Positions 39,574 to 48,031 are shown, counted from the first letter of the stretch. The stretch: 64,000 nucleotides of DNA from Streptomyces sp. CCM_MD2014 (GCF_000772045.1 NZ_CP009754.1:3100001-3164000), one strand, 5' to 3'. Notes: generated from the letters alone by a model not told the origin. A program made the numbers and translations.

Positions 39574-39929
39574 TGCTGGTCCTCCGGGGCCGGCTTGTCC
39601 ATGACGACGTGGCGCTGGGCGGCCGCGGCCCGGGCACCGGCCAGCGCGGACTCCAGGTCGGCGATCCGGGCGTCGCGCTCGGCCAGCTCGGCGCCGAGGC
39701 GGCCGAGGGCGTCGTCGACGTCCGCCATGCGGTAGCCGCGGACGACGAGCGGGAAGCGCAGCCGCTCCACGTCGCCGCGCCCCACCGGGCGGTCCGGGGG
39801 CAGCGCGTCCCGTACCCGCTCGGGCGCGGCCTCGGGCAGCGGCCCGCTGTCGCCGCCGCCCACCACGGCGAGCGTCACCGCGGCCACGACGACGGCCAGC
39901 GCGATGACGAGGAACAGGAACATGACCAT
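39570..39929 (-). CDS. Membrane-anchored DivIVA-domain protein
   Basis: 119 residues. An N-terminal membrane helix (FLFLVIALAVVVAAVTLAVV) precedes a DivIVA-like lipid/coil motif LRFPLVVRGYRMADVDDALGRL (about 65-86) and a coiled coil with RDARIADLESALAGARAAAA. The FxxxxRGY-xxxVD motif is the DivIVA N-domain signature, here after a membrane anchor. May participate in polar growth or envelope organisation. Start at ATG with a GGGGG run upstream; a second ATG two codons in is possible. Confidence 0.88.
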   Translation of the reverse strand: MVMFLFLVIALAVVVAAVTLAVVGGGDSGPLPEAAPERVRDALPPDRPVGRGDVERLRFPLVVRGYRMADVDDALGRLGAELAERDARIADLESALAGARAAAAQRHVVMDKPAPEDQQ

Positions 39930-40109
39930 CGCTGGGCCCCCATGGTCGGGTCGGAGTCCGCACCGAGTCGGAGTCGGCCGAGTCGGTGGAATCGGTTGTG
40001 TCGGAGTCGGTTGTGTCGGGTCCGATCGTGCCATGCGAGTCTGACAGTCCGGGCCGCGGCCGTCGAAGGACCGCGCACCCGGGGTCGAGAGCGGGACGAG
40101 AGAACGGGT

Positions 40110-40994
40110 ATGGACGAGAAGATGTCACAGGGGACGCTCAGGCTGGGCAGGCGTGAGTTCACGGCGCACGAGCCGGTGATCATGGCGATCGTGAACCGGA
40201 CCCCCGACTCCTTCTACGACCAGGGGGCGACCTTCCGCGACGAGCCCGCACTCGCGCGCGTGGAGCAGGCGGTGGCCGAGGGCGCCGCGATCATCGACAT
40301 CGGCGGGGTGAAGGCCGGCCCCGGGGACGAGGTGTCGGCCGCGGAGGAGGCGCGGCGGACGGTGGGCTTCGTCGCGGAGGTGCGGCGGCGCTTCCCGGAC
40401 GTCGTGATCAGCGTGGACACCTGGCGGCACGAGGTCGGCGAGGCCGTGTGCGAGGCCGGGGCGGACCTGCTGAACGACGCGTGGGGCGGCGTCGACCCGA
40501 AGCTCGCGGAGGTCGCGGCCCGGTACGGCGTGGGGCTGGTGTGCACGCACGCGGGCGGCGCGGAGCCGCGGACCCGGCCGCACCGGGTGACGTACGACGA
40601 CGTCGTGGCCGACATCCTGCAGGTGACGCTGGGGCTGGCCGAGCGGGCGGTCGGGCTCGGGGTACCGCGGGAGTCGGTGCTGATCGACCCCGGGCACGAC
40701 TTCGGGAAGAACACGCGGCACAGCCTGGAGGCGACGCGGCGGCTCGGGGAGATGGTGGAGACGGGGTGGCCGGTGCTGGTGTCCCTGTCGAACAAGGACT
40801 TCGTCGGAGAGACGCTGGACCGGCCCGTGAAGGAGCGGGTGATCGGCACGCTGGCGACGACGGCGGTCTCGGCGTGGCTGGGTGCGCGGGTGTACCGGGT
40901 CCACGAGGTGGCGGAGACCCGGCAGGTCCTGGACATGGTGGCGACGATCGCCGGGCACCGGGAGCCCGCGGTGGCCCGGCGGGGGCTGGCGTAG
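40110..40994 (+). CDS. folP2: Dihydropteroate synthase paralogue FolP2
   Basis: 294 residues with a TIM-barrel dihydropteroate synthase pattern: IMAIVNRTPDSFYD (pterin loop 1), IIDIGGVKAGPG (instead of DIGGESTRPG), VDTWRHEV, LNDAWGG and LSNKDFVGET (instead of the SRK loop). The replaced ESTRPG and SRK motifs mark the FolP2 branch, whose mycobacterial member does not make dihydropteroate. Its present substrate is unknown. Start at ATG 40110; a second ATG lies four codons later. Neighbours (DivIVA, tag, LOG, dapE) match the Mycobacterium folP2 region. Confidence 0.9.
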   Translation: MDEKMSQGTLRLGRREFTAHEPVIMAIVNRTPDSFYDQGATFRDEPALARVEQAVAEGAAIIDIGGVKAGPGDEVSAAEEARRTVGFVAEVRRRFPDVVISVDTWRHEVGEAVCEAGADLLNDAWGGVDPKLAEVAARYGVGLVCTHAGGAEPRTRPHRVTYDDVVADILQVTLGLAERAVGLGVPRESVLIDPGHDFGKNTRHSLEATRRLGEMVETGWPVLVSLSNKDFVGETLDRPVKERVIGTLATTAVSAWLGARVYRVHEVAETRQVLDMVATIAGHREPAVARRGLA

Positions 40995-41050
40995 GACCTC
41001 GCCCCCGCCCGTGACGGGCCTGGGTGTGTCAACCCTGCGGGTCAATACAC

Positions 41051-41241
41051 CTAGGGCCTGTCCGGCGGATCATGCCCCAGACGCGGGGCCCGGCACGCGC
41101 GTCCGTGGCGTTGTCGTCGGTCGCCGACGCTCCGCGTCGACGCCCTCCTCCGCCTTGCGGCTGCACGCACCAGACCCCGCTCACCAGCGTCGACGAGCTG
41201 CCGTGCCTGTCCTGCGACCTGACCCGCCGGACAGGCCCTAG
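41051..41241. mobile_element. 191-bp MITE-like element with 18-bp terminal inverted repeats
   Basis: CTAGGGCCTGTCCGGCGG (41051-41068) and its perfect complement (41224-41241) bound 155 bp of non-coding DNA. CTAG is at both tips and may include a target duplication. It lies between convergent genes, and its right tip supplies the TAG stop codon of the LOG gene. The size and absence of a transposase fit a non-autonomous IS derivative. Confidence 0.75.
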
Positions 41242-41996
41242 CGGCCCGCCTCCTTGGAGACCAGGGCCACCGCCTCGTCCACGTCGTCCGTGACGTGGAA
41301 GAGGAGGAGGTCCTTCTCGGCGGCCTTGCCCTGGGCGACCAGGGTGCCCCGGAGCCAGTCGACCAGGCCGCCCCAGTACTCGGAGCCGAACAGGACGATG
41401 GGGAAGCGGGTCACCTTCTGGGTCTGCACCAGGGTGAGGGCTTCGAACAGTTCGTCCAGGGTCCCCAGGCCGCCGGGCAGGACCACGAAGCCCTGCGCGT
41501 ACTTCACGAACATCATCTTGCGGACGAAGAAGTAGCGGAAGTTCAGGCCGATGTCGACGTAGGGGTTGAGCCCCTGCTCGAAGGGCAGCTCGATGCCCAG
41601 GCCGACCGAGATGCCCTTCGCCTCCAGGGCGCCCTTGTTGGCCGCCTCCATGGCGCCGGGCCCACCGCCGGTGATGACGGCGAAGCCGGCCTCCACCAGG
41701 CCGCGGCCCAGCCGCACGCCCGCCTCGTACTCCGGTGAGTCCACCGGCGTGCGCGCGGAGCCGAAGACGCTGATGGCGGGCGGCAGTTCGGCCAGCGTGC
41801 CGAAGCCCTCGATGAACTCCGACTGGATGCGCAGCACCCGCCAGGGGTCGGTGTGGACCCAGTCCGTCGGGGCACGCTCGTCCAGCAGGCGCTGGTCCGT
41901 GGTGCTCTCCTGCACCTGGTCCCGCCGCCGGAGGACGGGGCCCATGCGCTGCTCCTCCGGTGGCCGCTTCTTGCCCTCGGGGTTGCCGGTAGCCAT
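41238..41996 (-). CDS. LOG family nucleotide phosphoribohydrolase (TIGR00730)
   Basis: 252 residues. The LOG signature is present: GGGPGAMEAANKGA (about 120) and LPGGLGTLDELFE (about 185, the PGGxGTxxE motif) with the active-site Arg/Glu set. Members cleave AMP-type 5-prime-monophosphates to a base and ribose phosphate and can release cytokinins. The ATG has GGAGGGAG upstream; a longer frame lacks similarity. The TAG stop lies in the terminal repeat of the adjacent MITE-like element, so its last codons may have been altered by the insertion. Confidence 0.92.
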   Translation of the reverse strand: MATGNPEGKKRPPEEQRMGPVLRRRDQVQESTTDQRLLDERAPTDWVHTDPWRVLRIQSEFIEGFGTLAELPPAISVFGSARTPVDSPEYEAGVRLGRGLVEAGFAVITGGGPGAMEAANKGALEAKGISVGLGIELPFEQGLNPYVDIGLNFRYFFVRKMMFVKYAQGFVVLPGGLGTLDELFEALTLVQTQKVTRFPIVLFGSEYWGGLVDWLRGTLVAQGKAAEKDLLLFHVTDDVDEAVALVSKEAGR

Positions 41997-42113
41997 GCGC
42001 GCTCCCTCCAGTTGCAGATTCATCCACCTCAGCGTAGATCTACGCGGGTTACGTGCGAGGGACCTCAGCATGTCCGCCACGCTGCGGCATAAACCCGTCG
42101 CCACCGCCGTGGA

Positions 42114-43193
42114 TCATGCCGTCAGCCAGGAGCGCAGGCGCTCCTCGCCCGCGAGGATCTTCGCCACCTCGACCCGCTCGTCGCGCTTGTGCGCCAAGTG
42201 CGGGTTGCCGGGGCCGTAGTTGACCGCGGGCACGCCGAGCGCCGAGAAGCGGGAGACGTCCGTCCAGCCGTACTTGGGCTGCGGGGTGCCGCCCACCGCC
42301 TCGATGAAGGCCGCCGCGGCCGGGTGGGACAGGCCGGGCAGGGCGGCGCCGCTGTGGTCGTCGACCACGAAGTCCGTCACCCCGCAGTCCGCGAAGACCT
42401 CGCGCACGTGGGCGAGGGCGTCCTCCGGGCTGCGGTCGGGGGCGTAGCGGAAGTTGACGGTGACCACGCACTCGTCGGGGATGACGTTGCCCGCCACCCC
42501 GCCCGTGATGCCGACCGCGTTGAGTCCCTCGCGGTACTCCAGGCCGTCGATAACCGGATACCGGGGCTTGTACTCCGCCAGGCGCGCGAGGATCGGGGCG
42601 GCGGCGTGGATGGCGTTGGAGCCCATCCAGGAACGCGCCGAGTGCGCCCGCTCCCCCGCCGTCTTGAGCAGCACCCGCAGGGTGCCCTGGCAGCCGCCCT
42701 CCACCTGGCCGTCGGAGGGTTCGAGGAGCACCGCGAAGTCGCCCTCCAGCCACTCGGGACGGGCCTCGGCGACGTGACCCAGGCCGTTCAGCTCCGCGGC
42801 GACCTCCTCGTTGTCGTAGAAGACGAACGTCAGGTCGCGGTTGGGGGCGGGGACGGTGGCCGCGATGCGCAGCTGGACCGCGACGCCCGCCTTCATGTCG
42901 CAGGTCCCGCAGCCCCACAGGACCCCGTCCTCGTCCAGCCGGGAGGGGACGTTGCCGGCGATCGGCACGGTGTCGATGTGGCCGGCCAGGATCACGCGCT
43001 CCGCGCGGCCCAGTTCCGTACGGGCGACGACGTTGTTGCCGTACCGCTCGACCGACAGGTGGGGCAGGGCCCGCAGGGCGCTCTCGATCGCGTCCGCCAG
43101 CGGCTCCTCGGTGCCGCTCTCGGACGGGAAGTCGACGAGCCGCGCGGTAAGCTCCGCGGCGTTCAGCGTGAGGTCAAGCGGGGTATCGGCCAT
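42114..43193 (-). CDS. dapE: Succinyl-diaminopimelate desuccinylase
   Basis: 359-residue M20 metallopeptidase-fold enzyme. Metal ligands and catalytic residues: GHIDTVP (about 72), TCDMKAG (about 98), YDNEEVA (Glu pair, about 133), LLEPSDG and NPHLAHKRDE (His, about 333). Hydrolyses N-succinyl-L,L-diaminopimelate in lysine and peptidoglycan synthesis; dapC, the preceding transaminase step, is 2 kb away. The ATG was chosen because similarity begins there; a longer start adds a Cys/Gly-rich extension. Divergent from the lysozyme-like gene. Confidence 0.95.
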   Translation of the reverse strand: MADTPLDLTLNAAELTARLVDFPSESGTEEPLADAIESALRALPHLSVERYGNNVVARTELGRAERVILAGHIDTVPIAGNVPSRLDEDGVLWGCGTCDMKAGVAVQLRIAATVPAPNRDLTFVFYDNEEVAAELNGLGHVAEARPEWLEGDFAVLLEPSDGQVEGGCQGTLRVLLKTAGERAHSARSWMGSNAIHAAAPILARLAEYKPRYPVIDGLEYREGLNAVGITGGVAGNVIPDECVVTVNFRYAPDRSPEDALAHVREVFADCGVTDFVVDDHSGAALPGLSHPAAAAFIEAVGGTPQPKYGWTDVSRFSALGVPAVNYGPGNPHLAHKRDERVEVAKILAGEERLRSWLTA

Positions 43194-43276
43194 GGCCCCG
43201 ACCCTAGCGCCCTGCCCTTTCGGGCAGTGTGCGTACCCGGCGGACACCGGACCCTACCCTCCAGTACCTTGTACGC

Positions 43277-44257
43277 GTGCTTCAGCCGTCCCCATCCCGC
43301 AAACGCCGTGGCCGCCTCGCCCGTTCGGGCGCCGCCTCCGTGGCCCTCCTCGCGGTCGCCGGTTACCTGGCAGTGCAGTACGTCACCGGAGGCGCGGGCG
43401 CTCCGGGCTGCAAGGTGGCCGCCGGCGAGGACGGCCGTACGACCTACGAGTTCACGCCGGAGCAGGCCGTGAACGCGGCGACGATCACCGCCGTGGGCAC
43501 CGCGCGGGGGCTGCCGGAGCGGGCCGTGACGATCGCTCTGGCGACCGCGCTGCAGGAGTCGGCGCTGCGCAACCTGGACTACGGCGACAAGGACTCGCTC
43601 GGCCTGTTCCAGCAGCGGCCCTCGTGGGGCTGGGGCACGCCGGAGGAGATCATGGACCCCGCGTACGCGGCGGGCGAGTTCTACGACCACCTGGTCAAGG
43701 TGCCGGATTATCAGGACCTGCCGTTGACCGTCGCCGCCCAGCGCGTGCAGCGCAGCGGCTTCCCGGACGCGTACGCCAAGCACGAACCGGACGCCGAGCT
43801 GCTCGCCGCCGCGCTCACCGGACGGTCCGCGGCGACGCTGACCTGCGACGGGCGCCCCGGCTCGGCCCCTCGGAAGGGGCCGGACGCGGTACGCGCGGCG
43901 CTGGTGCGGGAGTTCGGGCACGCCGTGCTCGAACCGGCGGGGGCGGAGGTGTCCGACGACAGCACCGCCGACCCGGGCGCCGCCCGTTCCGCGGGCGCCT
44001 CCGACGAGCGGACCGTGACGGTGCCCGTGACCGGCGGCACCGGTGCGGGCGGGCAGCGGGAGACCGAGCGGCGCGGCTGGCAGGTGGCGCACTGGGCGGT
44101 GGCCAACGCCTCCTCGCTGCACATCCAGCGGGTCAGCTACGCGGGCCGGGAGTGGACCGCGGGCAACACCGACAGCAAGTGGTCACCGGCGGGCGGCGAA
44201 GGCACCAAGGGTGCGGAGCGGGCGGCCGGGCCGGTGCGGATCACGTCCGGCTGGTAG
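43277..44257 (+). CDS. Membrane-anchored protein with lysozyme-like domain
   Basis: 326 residues. A basic N-terminus and one membrane helix (VALLAVAGYLAVQYV, about 20-35) precede an extracytoplasmic domain: ATALQESALRNLDYGDKDSLGLFQQR resembles the lytic transglycosylase signature ES...GLFQ (Glu about 95), and VQRSGFPDAYAKHE follows. The C-terminal part (VAHWAVANASSLHIQRVSY) may be a separate peptidoglycan-associated domain. Probably cleaves or binds peptidoglycan. GTG start chosen; no strong ribosome binding site is seen and TACCCT lies close upstream, so a leaderless mRNA is possible. Divergent from dapE. Confidence 0.83.
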   Translation: MLQPSPSRKRRGRLARSGAASVALLAVAGYLAVQYVTGGAGAPGCKVAAGEDGRTTYEFTPEQAVNAATITAVGTARGLPERAVTIALATALQESALRNLDYGDKDSLGLFQQRPSWGWGTPEEIMDPAYAAGEFYDHLVKVPDYQDLPLTVAAQRVQRSGFPDAYAKHEPDAELLAAALTGRSAATLTCDGRPGSAPRKGPDAVRAALVREFGHAVLEPAGAEVSDDSTADPGAARSAGASDERTVTVPVTGGTGAGGQRETERRGWQVAHWAVANASSLHIQRVSYAGREWTAGNTDSKWSPAGGEGTKGAERAAGPVRITSGW

Positions 44258-44287
44258 CGCGCCCGTACGAAACCGTCACCTCCGCGA

Positions 44288-44322
44288 GTGACCCGCGTCG
44301 GCACGAGGTCGACGCGGGTCAC
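44288..44322 (+). terminator. Stem-loop terminator
   Basis: 12-bp perfect stem GTGACCCGCGTC/GACGCGGGTCAC with an 11-nt loop, 30 nt after the lysozyme-like gene stop codon. Confidence 0.85.
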
Positions 44323-44435
44323 GGGTTTGCGCACCCTCACCCCCGGATGCGTCAGGGCCCAGGAAAATCAAGGGCCGTAAGGATTCAGCAGACTTTCCGA
44401 CCGGCGCCCTTTTGCCCGTTTTTCTGTGCACCTGA

Positions 44436-44450
44436 TAATGCGACGCATTA
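44436..44450. promoter_or_regulatory. Inverted repeat TAATGCG-A-CGCATTA
   Basis: A perfect 7-bp dyad in an AT-rich patch about 140 nt before the secreted-protein gene, in the 330-nt interval 44258-44587. A candidate operator or attenuator; no regulator gene is adjacent. Nothing else recognisable lies in this interval except the terminator at its left end. Confidence 0.5.
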
Positions 44451-44587
44451 CCAACTCTTTACGTTGGGCCGCCGCAACCTTCGTGGCTCTCGAGCGGTAG
44501 TCACTGCGTCCGAGCCCGGTCGATCACTCTCCGATCGCTCCCGGGCACGGTCGATTCCCCATCGTTGACTTCCGTCGAAGGAGCATC

Positions 44588-45019
44588 ATGTCCCTCCCCC
44601 TGACCCGCCGGATCGCCCGTGCCGCGCTGCTCGTCGCTGCGGGAGCGGCTGCCGGGGTCGGTGCGGCCGGCTCCGCCAGCGCGGCTCCCGAACTGCCGGC
44701 CACCCCGAACCTCGGGGGACTGACCGCCCTGGACGGGGCGAACGTCGGCAACACCGCCGCCTCCGCGGCCCAGAACGTCACCGAGACCGCGGGCGACACC
44801 GGCGGCAAGGCCGTGAAGAAGGCCGTGCCGGCCGCGGGCAAGACCGGTGGCTCGGCCGTCAAGAAGGCCACGCCGGCCGCGCAGAACGCCGCGGGGGACG
44901 CGGCGGGTGCCGCCGGGGACATCGTGGGTGACACGGCTTCGACGGCGACGCAGGGCGGGCTGCCGACGGACGCGCTGGGTAAGGGCGGGCTGCCGGTCCA
45001 GGGTCTGCCGGTCGGCTGA
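44588..45019 (+). CDS. Small secreted Ala/Gly/Thr-rich protein
   Basis: 143 residues. Sec signal peptide with basic start (TRRIAR), hydrophobic core and cleavage after GSASA (about residue 33). The mature part is repetitive: AVKKAVPAAGKTGGSAVKKA-type units, Asn/Asp-rich turns, no Cys, ends GLPVG. It resembles exported low-complexity Streptomyces proteins; function unknown. The ATG has AAGGAG seven bases upstream. A classical terminator follows. Confidence 0.8.
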   Translation: MSLPLTRRIARAALLVAAGAAAGVGAAGSASAAPELPATPNLGGLTALDGANVGNTAASAAQNVTETAGDTGGKAVKKAVPAAGKTGGSAVKKATPAAQNAAGDAAGAAGDIVGDTASTATQGGLPTDALGKGGLPVQGLPVG

Positions 45020-45041
45020 GCGCCGGGCTTGAGCGGCGCGG

Positions 45042-45076
45042 CGCCGGGGTCTGGGGTTCCCAGGCCCCGGCGTTTT
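45042..45076 (+). terminator. Rho-independent terminator with T-run
   Basis: A 14-bp stem (CGCCGGGG.../...CCCCGGCG, one G-T pair) with loop GTT is followed directly by TTTT, unusual for this GC-rich genome. Confidence 0.92.
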
Positions 45077-45152
45077 GCTTGCCTACGTCGGTGCGGTGGG
45101 CGTGTCTTGGCCGTGGCCCGGCGTCGGGGGCTGTGCCCACCCGTTCCGCCCT

Positions 45153-45329
45153 GCGGAACGACTGCCCACAGCCAGGGCGGAACGACTGCCCACAGCCAGG
45201 GCGGAGCGAGTGCCCACAGCCGGGGCGGAACGACTGCCCACAGCCGGGGCGGAGCGAGTGGCCACAGCCAGGGCGGGGCGAGTGGCCACAGCCGGGGCGG
45301 GCGGGGCGGAACGACTGCCTACAGCCAGG
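45153..45329. repeat. 24-bp minisatellite (7 copies)
   Basis: Six contiguous copies of GCGGAACGACTGCCCACAGC-CAGG type (45153-45296), with small variations at five positions, then a 9-nt gap and a seventh copy (45306-45329) that abuts the dapC stop codon. The array lies between convergent genes and shows no coding potential. Confidence 0.95.
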
Positions 45330-46427
45330 TCAGGCCTTCAGGCGGTCTGCCGCTGTTCGGATGCGTTCGTCCGTGGCCGTCAGGGCCACGCGGACGAAGT
45401 TCTCGCCCGCCGGGCCGTAGAAGTCGCCCGGGGCCACCAGGATGCCTCGGTCGGCCAGGCGGGCGACCGTGGTCCAGCAGGACTCGTCGCGGGTGGCCCA
45501 GAGGTAGAGGCTGGCCTCGCTGTGCTCGATGCGGAAGCCGTGGCCGAGCAGGGCCTCGCGCAGGACGGTGCGGCGGGCCGCGTAGCGCTCGCGCTGGACG
45601 CGGACGTGCTCGTCGTCGCCGAGAGCCGCCACCACGGCCGCCTGGGTGGGCGCCGAGGTCATCATGCCGCCGTGCTTGCGGATCTCCAGGAGCGGGCCGA
45701 GGACGGCCGGATCGCCGGCGAGGAAGGCCGCGCGGTAGCCGGCGAGGTTGGAGCGCTTGGAGAGGGAGTGGACGGCGACCAGGCCGTCGTACGAGCCGCC
45801 GTTGACGTCCGGGTGGAGGACCGAGACCGGGTCGGCCTCCCAGCCCAGTTCCAGGTAGCACTCGTCGGAGACGACGAGGACGCCGTGCTCGCGGGCCCAG
45901 GCCACGATCCGGGTCAGGTCGGCCTTGGAGAGGACCTTGCCGGTCGGGTTGGACGGGGAGTTGAGCCAGAGGAGCTTCAGGCCCGCCGGGTCCAGCTCGG
46001 TGGGGTCCTCGTACGCCTCGTACTCCGCGCGGGCCAGGCGGGCGCCGACCTCGTACGTCGGGTAGGCCAGGCGCGGGAAGGCCACCTTGTCGCCGGGGCC
46101 GAGGCCCAACTGGGTCGGGAGCCAGGCGACGAGTTCCTTGGAGCCGACGACGGGGAGTACGTGGCGGTGGGTGACGCCGCGGGCGCCGAGGCGGCGTTCG
46201 ACCCAGCCGGTGATCGCGTCGCGCAGTGCCGGGGTGCCCCAGACGGTCGGGTAGCCCGGGGAGTCCGCGGCGTCGACCAGGGCCTTTTGGATCAGCTCGG
46301 GTACCGGGTCGACCGGGGTGCCGACCGAGAGGTCGACGATGCCACCGGGGTGGGCCGTCGCCGTCTTCTTGTACGGCTCCAGCTTGTCCCAGGGGAAGGT
46401 GGGAAGTCGGTCGGAGACTGCGGACAC
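45330..46427 (-). CDS. dapC: N-succinyldiaminopimelate aminotransferase
   Basis: 365-residue fold-type I PLP aminotransferase. Substrate-binding start SVGTPVDPVP, YPTVWGTPALRDAI, the NSPSNPTGK and SDECYLELGW segments, and the PLP lysine in SLSKRSNLAG (about 225). Transfers an amino group to N-succinyl-2-amino-6-oxopimelate in the lysine/diaminopimelate pathway. The assignment as DapC rests on the fdxA-dapC neighbourhood known from actinobacteria. GTG start. Its 3-prime end abuts a minisatellite. Confidence 0.92.
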   Translation of the reverse strand: MSAVSDRLPTFPWDKLEPYKKTATAHPGGIVDLSVGTPVDPVPELIQKALVDAADSPGYPTVWGTPALRDAITGWVERRLGARGVTHRHVLPVVGSKELVAWLPTQLGLGPGDKVAFPRLAYPTYEVGARLARAEYEAYEDPTELDPAGLKLLWLNSPSNPTGKVLSKADLTRIVAWAREHGVLVVSDECYLELGWEADPVSVLHPDVNGGSYDGLVAVHSLSKRSNLAGYRAAFLAGDPAVLGPLLEIRKHGGMMTSAPTQAAVVAALGDDEHVRVQRERYAARRTVLREALLGHGFRIEHSEASLYLWATRDESCWTTVARLADRGILVAPGDFYGPAGENFVRVALTATDERIRTAADRLKA

Positions 46428-46547
46428 GGTGGGTGGCTCCCTTTGCTCGTCGGCGCGCGGTGCTGCGGCAAACGCCTCGGTCCCGTGCGGCGCCGATCGG
46501 GGGGACCGGGCCGTACGGGACCGAGGCGGCGCGTGTGCGGGCCGCTC

Positions 46548-46868
46548 TTACTGGTTCTGCGGCGGCAGCGCGGCGACGAACGGGTGGTCGCGCTCGATCA
46601 GCCCCAGCTTGCTGGCGCCGCCGGGCGAGCCGAGCTCGTCGAAGAACTCGACGTTCGCCTTGTAGTAGTCCTTCCACTCCTCGGGAGTGTCGTCCTCGTA
46701 GAAGATCGCCTCGACCGGGCAGACCGGCTCACAGGCACCACAGTCGACGCATTCGTCCGGGTGGATGTACAAGGACCGCTGGCCCTCGTAGATGCAGTCG
46801 ACCGGGCACTCCTCGATGCACGCCTTGTCCTTCACGTCGACACAAGGCTGCGCGATGACGTAGGTCAC
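46548..46868 (-). CDS. fdxA: 7Fe-8S-type ferredoxin
   Basis: 106 residues. Two cluster motifs at the N-terminus: CVDVKDKACIEECP (with the wider spacing that makes a 3Fe-4S site) and CVDCGACEPVCP (4Fe-4S), with a C-terminal helical extension (VEFFDELGSPGGASKLG). Electron carrier for cytosolic oxidoreductases or P450s. GTG start. 120 nt upstream of dapC on the same strand, a conserved actinobacterial pair (fdxC-dapC in Mycobacterium). Confidence 0.95.
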   Translation of the reverse strand: MTYVIAQPCVDVKDKACIEECPVDCIYEGQRSLYIHPDECVDCGACEPVCPVEAIFYEDDTPEEWKDYYKANVEFFDELGSPGGASKLGLIERDHPFVAALPPQNQ

Positions 46869-47008
46869 GCTGTCGTTCCTCCTCGATAGGGCGCTGGCGG
46901 GCCTCCGTAGGCTCCGCCGCCTGGCGCGCGGGAGCGCGGCGTCGTCGATGCCCGCCCCTAGTATCTCCGTTCCTGGGCATGATCCGAACAGGAGGGGTGG
47001 ACAGACCC

Positions 47009-48031
47009 GTGGAAATCTCTGCCGCAGGGCGACTTGAGGTCCGTATCACCGCTGCTGACGTGGGCAAACGAGTCTCCGTAAGGCGCTTGAGCGACACTGG
47101 TGTCGCAGGTGAGAGGTTCACCGACACGGTCGGTGTTCTCACATCATGGACCGATGGTGTGCTGCTGATCACACGAAAGAGTGGCGAGAGTGTCCGTGTC
47201 GCCGAGTCCGACCTGGTCGCCGGGAAGGTCGTGCCGGCCGCGCCCGCCCGCCGGCGCGGGCCCGCCGCGTCCTACGAGGAGCTGGCGCGGGTCGCCGCGC
47301 GGGCCTGGCCCCCGGTGGAGAGCGAGCGGCTCGGGGCGTGGGAGCTGCGGGCGGCCGGCGGCTTCACCCGACGGGCCAACTCCGCGCTGCCGCTCGGCGA
47401 TCCGGGACTGCCGCTGGACGAGGCGCTGACGGCCGTACGACGCTGGTACGGCGAGCGCGGGCTGCCCGCGTACGTGCAGACCGCCACCGGCGCCGCCGGC
47501 ACGCAGGAGCCGCTGTGCGCGGAACTGGAGCGGCGGGGCTGGGTCCGGGAGGTGACGGCGGAGGTGTGGACCGGCGGGCTCGCACCGGTCGCCGACCTGG
47601 CCGAGGGCACCGGTGTGGTCCTGTCCCGGGAGGCGGACGAGGCGTGGCTGGCCCGGTACCAGCGCAAGGGCGTGAGCGACGTGGCCCTGCGGGTGCTGGG
47701 CGGGGGGCCGTCGGTGTGGTTCGCCGCCGTGCCCGGCTCGGACGCGGACGGCCCGGGTGTCCCGGCGGCGATCGGGCGGTGTGTCGTGGACGGGCGCTGG
47801 GCGTCCTTCGCGGCCGTCGAGGTCGACCCCGCGCAGCGGCGGCGGGGGCTGGCGACCGCCGTGATGGCCGCGCTGGCCCGGCGGGCGCTGGACGAGGGCG
47901 CGTCGGCGGCGTGGCTCCAGGTGGAGACGGACAACGCCGGGGCCAGGGCGCTGTACGCCGGAATGGGCTTCGCCGCGCACCACGCCTACCACCACTACCG
48001 GGAGCCCGGAGCCACCGGGACGGACCGGTAA
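47009..48031 (+). CDS. GNAT family N-acetyltransferase with N-terminal SH3-like domain
   Basis: 340 residues. The first about 75 form a beta-rich SH3-like domain (VRITAADVGKRVSVRRL, GVLTSWTDGVLLITR), followed by a GNAT region with the acetyl-CoA loop DPAQRRRGLATAVM (about 275) and the C-terminal LQVETDNAGARALYAGMGF. The layout resembles mycobacterial Rv0428c. GTG chosen with AGGAGGGG about 11 bases upstream; an ATG ten codons earlier is possible. Divergent from fdxA. Substrate unknown. Confidence 0.88.
   Translation: MEISAAGRLEVRITAADVGKRVSVRRLSDTGVAGERFTDTVGVLTSWTDGVLLITRKSGESVRVAESDLVAGKVVPAAPARRRGPAASYEELARVAARAWPPVESERLGAWELRAAGGFTRRANSALPLGDPGLPLDEALTAVRRWYGERGLPAYVQTATGAAGTQEPLCAELERRGWVREVTAEVWTGGLAPVADLAEGTGVVLSREADEAWLARYQRKGVSDVALRVLGGGPSVWFAAVPGSDADGPGVPAAIGRCVVDGRWASFAAVEVDPAQRRRGLATAVMAALARRALDEGASAAWLQVETDNAGARALYAGMGFAAHHAYHHYREPGATGTDR

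Noticed and set aside
45153..45329. CRISPR array
   Set aside because: Repeat units of 24 bp are directly contiguous with no spacers and no cas genes nearby.
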